Source: Microbacterium ginsengiterrae (lineage in GTDB: Bacteria; Actinomycetota; Actinomycetes; Actinomycetales; Microbacteriaceae). From it: DNA of 64,000 nucleotides. This document shows, piece after piece, positions 58,194 through 64,000 of this stretch. The stretch covers positions 2,666,001-2,730,000 of the forward strand of contig NZ_JACHMU010000001.1 in assembly GCF_014205075.1 (NCBI RefSeq), read 5' to 3'. The notes beneath the pieces were generated by a model. That model saw nothing but the letters and a program-made list of their open reading frames with translations, had not been told where the DNA came from and did no database searches. Positions within the stretch are counted from its first letter, which is position 1. The number at the start of each line of letters is the position of its first letter. The position numbers were made by a program, and so were the translations under genes.

Positions 58194-59408
58194 TCACAGC
58201 CCCGCGGCGCGGCGCAGCTCGTCGGCGCGGTCGGTGCGCTCCCACGTGAAGTCCGGCAGTTCCCTGCCGAAGTGGCCGTACGCGGCCGTCTGGCGGTAGA
58301 TCGGCCGCAGCAGGTCGAGCTCCTCGATGATCGCCCGTGGACGAAGGTCGAAGACCTCGCGGATGGCGCGCGTGATGACCTCGTCGGAGACGCGACCGGT
58401 GCCGAAGGTCTCGACGTAGAGCCCGACGGGGCGGGCGACGCCGATCGCGTACGCGACCTGCACTTCCAGGCGGTCGGCGAGACCGGCCGCGACGGCGTTC
58501 TTCGCGACCCAGCGCATCGCGTACGCGCCGGAACGGTCGACCTTGGACGGATCCTTGCCGCTGAACGCTCCGCCGCCGTGGCGGGCCGCGCCGCCGTAGG
58601 TGTCGATGATGATCTTGCGGCCGGTGAGGCCCGCATCACCCTTGGGTCCGCCGGTCACGAACGGACCGGCCGGGTTGATGAAGTAACGATCGTCCGCCGG
58701 CATCTCGAGGCCCGTGTTCTCCAGCACGGGATCGATCACCAGGCGCCGGACCTGATCCTTCAACTCGTCCTGCGACACATCGGGGTGGTGCTGCGTCGAA
58801 AGCACCACGGCATCGATGGTCTTCGGGGTGAAGCCCTCGTAGCCCAGCGTGACCTGCGTCTTGCCGTCCGGACGGAGGAAACCGAGCTCACCGGAGCGCC
58901 GCACCTCGGTGAGTCGCTCCGCGATGCGATGGGCGGTGTGGCCCGCCATCGGCATGAGCTCCGGCGTCTCGACCGTCGCGAAGCCGAACATGATGCCCTG
59001 GTCGCCGGCGCCGAGACCGTCGAGGGCATCGCTCGAGCTGCCGTCGCGGTGCTCCCGTGCGAGGTCGACACCGTGGGCGATGTCGCTGGACTGCTCCCCT
59101 ACCGACACGCTCACGCCGCAGGAATCACCGTCGAAGCCGGTGTCGCTCGAGGTATAGCCGATCCCGTTGACGACCTCGCGGACGATGGTCGGGATGTCGA
59201 CGTACGCCTCGGTGCGGATCTCGCCGGCGACGTGGACGAGCCCCGTGGTGACGAGGGTCTCGACCGCGACGCGTGACGCGGGGTCCTTGGCGAGCAGGCC
59301 GTCGAGGATGCTGTCGGAGATCTGGTCGCAGATCTTGTCCGGGTGACCCTCGGTGACGGATTCAGACGTGAAAAGACGCAGTGCGCTCATCGAGGAGGCC
59401 GCGTTCAC
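58194..59408 (-). CDS. metK: S-adenosylmethionine synthetase
   Basis: The 404-residue protein has [30 protein letters not shown], and [13 protein letters not shown], the MetK signatures for methionine, ATP and metal binding. It makes SAM from methionine and ATP. GTG 59408 overlaps the rpoZ stop (GTGA); ATG 59390, six codons later, is an alternative start. No SAM riboswitch space exists upstream. Confidence 0.96.
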   Translation of the reverse strand: MNAASSMSALRLFTSESVTEGHPDKICDQISDSILDGLLAKDPASRVAVETLVTTGLVHVAGEIRTEAYVDIPTIVREVVNGIGYTSSDTGFDGDSCGVSVSVGEQSSDIAHGVDLAREHRDGSSSDALDGLGAGDQGIMFGFATVETPELMPMAGHTAHRIAERLTEVRRSGELGFLRPDGKTQVTLGYEGFTPKTIDAVVLSTQHHPDVSQDELKDQVRRLVIDPVLENTGLEMPADDRYFINPAGPFVTGGPKGDAGLTGRKIIIDTYGGAARHGGGAFSGKDPSKVDRSGAYAMRWVAKNAVAAGLADRLEVQVAYAIGVARPVGLYVETFGTGRVSDEVITRAIREVFDLRPRAIIEELDLLRPIYRQTAAYGHFGRELPDFTWERTDRADELRRAAGL

Positions 59409-59662
59409 TCGACGTGGCGAAGGCGGAGCTTGTCCTCGTTGATCTCGTGCAGGGCGATGGTGAGCGGCTTGTCCTCGACGGACGAGTCGACCAGCGGCCC
59501 GACGTTGTCGAACAGGTTGCCCTCGTGCAGGTCGGCGTAGTAGTCGTTGATCTGGCGGGCGCGCTTGGACGCGTAGATGACGAGTTCGTACTTCGACTCG
59601 ACGCGGTCGAGCAGGTTGTCGATGGGCGGGTCGATGATGCCCTTGGTGTGGTGTCCGGCCAT
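59405..59662 (-). CDS. rpoZ: RNA polymerase omega subunit
   Basis: The 85-residue protein has the omega core [28 protein letters not shown]. Omega helps assemble and stabilise RNA polymerase. GGAGG precedes the ATG. It lies 65 bases after gmk; a GCGCGC inverted repeat spans the gmk stop, but no promoter is clear in the gap. Confidence 0.95.
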   Translation of the reverse strand: MAGHHTKGIIDPPIDNLLDRVESKYELVIYASKRARQINDYYADLHEGNLFDNVGPLVDSSVEDKPLTIALHEINEDKLRLRHVE

Positions 59663-59727
59663 GATGGGACCTCCAGATCAGGCGACGGGTTCGTCGCGAA
59701 GTCGAAACGGCGGGCGCGCGAAAGCGT

Positions 59728-60633
59728 TCAGCGCGCGGTTGCCTCAGACAATTCTACGACCTCGCGGGCGGCGACGGCGACGTCCTCGTTCACGATGCGG
59801 TAATCGAACTCGCTCTGGGCGGCGAGTTCGACCTTCGCCGTGCGCAGCCGACGGGTCCGCTCCTCCTCGTCCTCGGTCCCCCGACCGACGAGTCGGTGCA
59901 CCAGCTCGTCCCACGACGGCGGCAGCAGGAAGATGAGCGTGGCCGCCGGGTCGGCCGCCCTGACCTGGCGTGCGCCCTGCAGATCGATCTCCAGCAGGAC
60001 CGTCTTGCCCTCCGCGAGTGCCGCATCGATCGGCGCCCTCGGCGTTCCGTAGCGGGAGCGGTTGTGGACGACGGCGTACTCGAGCAGTTCGTCCTCGGCG
60101 ATGAGCCGGTCGAACTCGGCGTCGTCGACGAAGTAGTAGTGCACCCCGTCGATCTCGCCGGGACGAGGGGCACGCGTGGTCGCGGAGACCGACAGGTGGA
60201 TCTCCGGGTTGTGCTCGCGGATGTACGCGGCCACCGTGCCCTTGCCGACAGCGGTGGGGCCGGCGAGGACGAGCAGCCTGCTGCGCCCTGCCCGCGGTGC
60301 GGGCACAGGGAAGCGCTCGTCCAGCCACTGCGACAGACTCGTGCGCTGACGCACGCCGAGACCCCCAAGGCGCTTGACGGGCGAGATGTCCAGCTCCTCG
60401 AGGATGCGGTCGCGCTTGCCGACGCCGATCGCCGGGAGCGCGAGCAGGAAGTCCGTGATCCGCATCGAGCCGGCGACCGAACCCGCGTCGGCGAAGGCGT
60501 CGGCGACGACGGACTGCGGCGTCACGACCCGCATGGTCAGGTCGCGCTTCAGCGATGCCCGCGCACGTCGTCGCTCCACCGCGCGCCGGGCGGCAGCAGC
60601 ACGATCCACTTCTGGGACGCTGCGCTCAGGCAT
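59728..60633 (-). CDS. gmk: Fusion of actinobacterial IHF (mIHF) and guanylate kinase
   Basis: The 301-residue protein joins two domains in one frame. Residues about 1-108 match m[29 protein letters not shown], and [17 protein letters not shown], the DNA-binding helices. Residues about 118-301 are guanylate kinase with P-loop GPTAVGKG (125-132), [11 protein letters not shown] and L-E-I-D-L-Q-G-A. In mycobacteria the two are separate adjacent genes. Gmk phosphorylates GMP; mIHF is a nucleoid protein. ATG overlaps pyrF by eight bases. Confidence 0.92.
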   Translation of the reverse strand: MPERSVPEVDRAAAARRAVERRRARASLKRDLTMRVVTPQSVVADAFADAGSVAGSMRITDFLLALPAIGVGKRDRILEELDISPVKRLGGLGVRQRTSLSQWLDERFPVPAPRAGRSRLLVLAGPTAVGKGTVAAYIREHNPEIHLSVSATTRAPRPGEIDGVHYYFVDDAEFDRLIAEDELLEYAVVHNRSRYGTPRAPIDAALAEGKTVLLEIDLQGARQVRAADPAATLIFLLPPSWDELVHRLVGRGTEDEEERTRRLRTAKVELAAQSEFDYRIVNEDVAVAAREVVELSEATAR

Positions 60634-61471
60634 CGAGGACCTCCCAGTATGCGGCGACGCGCTCGTCGATCGCCGCGGCGATGCCGTCGGCGCCGGCGCG
60701 GAGGATGCTGCGGCTCTCCGCGGCGATCACCATCGCCGCGGAAGGGCCGAACCGGGCGCGCAGGTCCGCGGGACCGGCGCCCTGCGCGCCGAACCCGGGC
60801 GCGAGGATGGGCGCGGCCGGGGAGAACGGCGCGAGATCGGCGTCGGTCCAGTCGACCGTCGCCCCGATCACGAATCCGAAGCTCCCCCACTCGCCGGTCG
60901 CCGTGTGCTGCGCGTTGCGCGTGCTGACCTGCGAGACGACGGCCGACGAGACGGACTGCGATGCTGCCGTCTGCGCGCGCTGCAGGTCTGTGGCCTCCGG
61001 GTTGCTCGTTGCGGCGAGGACGAACACGCCCTTCCCGCCGCGCTCTGCGAGCTCGAACGTCCCGTCGAGGGCTCCCACTCCGAGGTAGGGGTTCACCGTC
61101 ACGGCATCCGCCTCGAGCGGCGAGCCGGGGGTCAGCCACGCGGCCGCGTATGCGTCCATCGTCGTACCGATGTCGCCGCGCTTCGCATCAGCGATCACGA
61201 CGAGTCCGGCGCCACGGGCGGCGGCGAGGACGTCTTCGAGCGCGGCGAATCCGGCGGAGCCGAAACGCTCGAAGAACGACACCTGCGGCTTCACGAGTGC
61301 GACCCGTGACGCCGCGGCCTCCACGACGCGCAGCCCGAACTCACGAGCGCCGGCGGCGGAGTCCTCGAGCCCCCAGGCCGTCAACAGCGAGGCGTGCGGG
61401 TCGATACCGACGCACAGCGGACCGCGTGCGGAAAGCGCCGCCCTCGTCCGCTCACCGAACCGCTGCGTCAC
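60626..61471 (-). CDS. pyrF: Orotidine 5'-phosphate decarboxylase, type 2
   Basis: The 281-residue protein is the longer class of OMP decarboxylase with [20 protein letters not shown] and the catalytic [10 protein letters not shown]. It makes UMP, the last step of pyrimidine synthesis. The start overlaps the carB stop, so carB-pyrF-gmk form one coupled nucleotide run. Confidence 0.96.
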   Translation of the reverse strand: MTQRFGERTRAALSARGPLCVGIDPHASLLTAWGLEDSAAGAREFGLRVVEAAASRVALVKPQVSFFERFGSAGFAALEDVLAAARGAGLVVIADAKRGDIGTTMDAYAAAWLTPGSPLEADAVTVNPYLGVGALDGTFELAERGGKGVFVLAATSNPEATDLQRAQTAASQSVSSAVVSQVSTRNAQHTATGEWGSFGFVIGATVDWTDADLAPFSPAAPILAPGFGAQGAGPADLRARFGPSAAMVIAAESRSILRAGADGIAAAIDERVAAYWEVLDA

Positions 61472-64000
61472 AGAGCCGCCCGCCTGTCGAGCGCATACTC
61501 CTGCAGGCTCTTCACGTCGAAGCCCTCGTCGGCGGCGTCCATACCGCTCACCGCGGCACCGAGGACAGCCATCGTGGTGAACAGCGCCTTGTCGGCGGCC
61601 ACGGCGGCGGCACGGATCTCGTACCCGTCGGCGCGCGCGGTGCCACCGGAGGGGGTGTTCACGACGATGTCGATCTCGCCGGCGTTGATGAGGTCGACGA
61701 TGTTCTGCTCACCGGAGCCCTGCGTCTCGCTGAACTTCGACACCACGGTGACGGCGATGCCGTTGCGGGACAGGATCTCTGCGGTCCCCTCCGTGGCGAC
61801 GAGCGTGAATCCCAGCTGCTGGAGCCGGTGTGCAGGGAGGATGACCGCGCGCTTGTCGGCATCCGCGACCGAGATGAACACGGTGCCCGACGTCGGCATC
61901 CCGCCGTAGGCGGCCGCCTGGCTCTTCGCGAACGCGGTCGGGAAGTCCTTGTCGATGCCCATGACCTCGCCGGTCGAGCGCATCTCCGGTCCGAGCACGG
62001 AGTCGACGATCTTGCCGTCCTTCGTGCGGAACCGTTTGAACGGCAGCACGGCCTCCTTCACGGCAACGGGCGCACCGAGCGGAACGTGCGACCCGTCGGA
62101 CGCGGGCAGCAGCTTCTCGTCCTTCAGCTCGGCGATGCTCGCGCCCGCCATGATCCGGCTCGCGGCCTTCGCCATCGGGATGCCGAGCGCCTTCGACACG
62201 AACGGGACGGTCCGGCTCGCGCGCGGGTTGGCCTCGATCACGTAGAGGACTCCGGCGCTGATGGCGAACTGCACGTTGAGAAGACCGCGCACCCCGACGC
62301 CCTTCGCGATCGCGAGGGTGGCCTCCCGTACGCGGTCGATGTCGCTGCGACCCAGCGAGATCGGCGGCAGGGTGCAGCTGGAGTCACCGGAGTGGATGCC
62401 GGCCTCCTCGAGGTGCTCCATGACACCGCCGATGTACAGCTCCTCGCCGTCGTACAGGGCGTCGACGTCGAGTTCGATCGCGTCGTCGAGGAAGCGGTCG
62501 ACCAGCAACGGCGTGCCAGGACCGACGATGACCTCGCCGGCGGTGCGGACGAAGTAGTCGCGCAGGCTCGCGCTGTCGTAGACGATCTCCATGCCGCGGC
62601 CGCCGAGCACGAAGCTCGGGCGCACGAGAACGGGGAAGCCGATGTCCTCGGCGATCCGGACGGCACCGTCGACGTCGGTCACCGTGCCGTGTCGCGGGGC
62701 GACGAGACCGGCCGAGTCCAGCAGCTGCGAGAACAGCTCGCGCTCCTCGGCGATGTCGATGGCCTCGGGGCTCGTGCCGAGGACCGTGTAGCCGGCGGCC
62801 TCGATGCCCTTGGCCAGCCCCAGAGGGGTCTGGCCGCCGAGCTGGCAGACGACGCCGAGGATCGTGCCGCTGGCGGCCTCCGCATCGAGCACCTCGAGGA
62901 CGTCCTCGAGGGTGAGCGGTTCGAAGTACAGCCGGTCGGACGTGTCGTAGTCCGTCGAGACCGTCTCCGGGTTGCAGTTGACCATGATCGTCTCGTAACC
63001 GGCATCCGACAGCGCGAACGACGCGTGCACGCACGAGTAGTCGAACTCGACGCCCTGGCCGATGCGGTTCGGCCCTGAGCCGATGATGACGACCTTGGTG
63101 CGCTCGGACGGTGCGACCTCGGTCTCGAAGTCGTAGCTCGAGTAGTGGTACGGCGTGAGCGCGGGGAACTCGCCGGCGCACGTGTCGACGGTCTTGTAGA
63201 CGGGGCGGACGCCGAGCCCGTGACGGATGCCGCGGACCTCTGCCTCGGTGACGCCGCGCAGCTGCGCGAGCTGCGCGTCGGAGAAGCCGTGCTCCTTCGC
63301 GTACCGGATCACGTCGGCGTCCAGCTCGGCCGCTGTGCGAACCGTCTCGGCGACCTCGTTGATGAGCACGATCTGATCGAGGAACCACGGATCGATCGCG
63401 GTGGCGTCGAAGGCCTGCTCGACCGTCGCGCCCTTACGCAGTGCCTGCTGGAGCACGACGATGCGGCCGTCGGTCGGGGTCTTCGAGATCTCGAGGAGCT
63501 CCTCGACGCTGCGGGGCTCTTCGCCCCAGTGGAAGCTCGATCCGCGCTTCTCGAGGGAGCGCAGCGCCTTCTGCAGGGCGGTGGCGTAGTTGCGACCGAT
63601 CGCCATGGCCTCGCCGACGGACTTCATGGTGGTCGTCAGCGTGGCGTCAGCGGCGGGGAACTTCTCGAACGCGAACCGCGGCACCTTGACCACGACGTAA
63701 TCGAGGGTCGGCTCGAAGCTCGCCGGGGTGACGCCGGTGATGTCGTTGGGGATCTCATCGAGGCGGTAGCCGAGAGCGAGCTTCGCTGCGAGCTTCGCGA
63801 TCGGGAACCCCGTCGCCTTGGACGCGAGTGCGGAGGACCGGGAGACGCGCGGGTTCATCTCGATGACGATGATGCGGCCGTTCTCGGGGTTCACCGCGAA
63901 CTGGATGTTGCACCCGCCGGTGTCCACGCCGACGGCACGGATGATGTCGATGCCGATGTCGCGGAGCCGCTGGTACTCCCGGTCCGTGAGCGTGAGGGCG
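61468..64000 (-). CDS. carB: Carbamoyl phosphate synthase large subunit, 5' end outside window
   Basis: The frame is open to the right edge of the window; about 844 codons are present and the N-terminal first quarter is missing. Seen are the end of the first ATP-grasp half ([31 protein letters not shown]), the oligomerisation domain, the second ATP-grasp half ([28 protein letters not shown]) and the C-terminal allosteric domain. It makes carbamoyl phosphate for pyrimidines and arginine. Confidence 0.97.
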   Translation of the reverse strand, partial: ALTLTDREYQRLRDIGIDIIRAVGVDTGGCNIQFAVNPENGRIIVIEMNPRVSRSSALASKATGFPIAKLAAKLALGYRLDEIPNDITGVTPASFEPTLDYVVVKVPRFAFEKFPAADATLTTTMKSVGEAMAIGRNYATALQKALRSLEKRGSSFHWGEEPRSVEELLEISKTPTDGRIVVLQQALRKGATVEQAFDATAIDPWFLDQIVLINEVAETVRTAAELDADVIRYAKEHGFSDAQLAQLRGVTEAEVRGIRHGLGVRPVYKTVDTCAGEFPALTPYHYSSYDFETEVAPSERTKVVIIGSGPNRIGQGVEFDYSCVHASFALSDAGYETIMVNCNPETVSTDYDTSDRLYFEPLTLEDVLEVLDAEAASGTILGVVCQLGGQTPLGLAKGIEAAGYTVLGTSPEAIDIAEERELFSQLLDSAGLVAPRHGTVTDVDGAVRIAEDIGFPVLVRPSFVLGGRGMEIVYDSASLRDYFVRTAGEVIVGPGTPLLVDRFLDDAIELDVDALYDGEELYIGGVMEHLEEAGIHSGDSSCTLPPISLGRSDIDRVREATLAIAKGVGVRGLLNVQFAISAGVLYVIEANPRASRTVPFVSKALGIPMAKAASRIMAGASIAELKDEKLLPASDGSHVPLGAPVAVKEAVLPFKRFRTKDGKIVDSVLGPEMRSTGEVMGIDKDFPTAFAKSQAAAYGGMPTSGTVFISVADADKRAVILPAHRLQQLGFTLVATEGTAEILSRNGIAVTVVSKFSETQGSGEQNIVDLINAGEIDIVVNTPSGGTARADGYEIRAAAVAADKALFTTMAVLGAAVSGMDAADEGFDVKSLQEYALDRRAAL

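Noticed and set aside
58680..58695. Another AACGATCG match within metK
   Set aside because: It lacks the flanking arms of the family and is explained by codons of a conserved gene.
59409..59727. A SAM riboswitch before metK or another leader element before rpoZ
   Set aside because: metK starts inside rpoZ and the rpoZ leader is only 65 bases with no aptamer-like structure.

Overview
The window is a 64 kb piece of a high-G+C actinobacterial chromosome, almost certainly Microbacteriaceae and most like Microbacterium. The evidence is the gene set: PafB/PafC, RbpA, an actinobacterial-type IHF domain, an ANTAR regulator of the PdtaR type, the conserved [17 protein letters not shown] order, and frequent leaderless starts. 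Genes are tightly packed, commonly with ATGA or GTGA stop/start overlaps.

Layout. 1-8 kb (+): the end of an FKBP prolyl isomerase, then pafB-pafC-tatA-tatC-helY-lnt, a compact run for damage-response control, Tat export, an RNA helicase and lipoprotein acylation. 8-10.7 kb (-): rbpA, a glycerophosphodiesterase, an SPFH protein and NfeD. 10.8-15.1 kb: an SDR, a DUF308 membrane protein, a short UvrA paralogue and a MarR regulator with a paired operator. 15.1-18.2 kb: an accessory island with lower third-position G+C, few genes, and five copies of a palindrome built on AACGATCGTT lying mostly between single genes. 18.2-30.4 kb: accessory metabolism and transport (AlkZ-type glycosylase, VOC protein, zinc alcohol dehydrogenase cluster, DinB2-like polymerase, two MFS transporters, SGNH hydrolase, YczE-type membrane protein, SUMF1-domain protein, luciferase-like oxidoreductase). 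30.4-40 kb: DUF885 peptidase, polA, thioesterase, pdtaR, tRNA-Leu(CAA), XRE regulator, manganese catalase, pyruvate kinase. 40-64 kb (all on -): one biosynthetic block read from carB through pyrF, mIHF-gmk, rpoZ, metK, priA, fmt, rsmB, rpe, hisE-G-F-I, trp-associated membrane genes, trpC-B-A, lgt, gltB and gltD to pyk.

How it fits together. The right third is core: pyrimidine, purine, histidine, tryptophan and glutamate synthesis, SAM synthesis, initiator-tRNA formylation, ribosome modification and replication restart. The genes are coupled so closely that few promoters are needed; lgt has its own leaderless promoter. trpE is not at the his-trp junction where I would expect it.

Most worth a second look: the palindrome family in the island, the DinB2-like polymerase with isoleucine at the steric-gate position, the mIHF-guanylate kinase fusion, the missing trpE, and a 30-codon open frame coupled to the alcohol dehydrogenase. 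No insertion sequence, integrase, rRNA gene or CRISPR array was seen.
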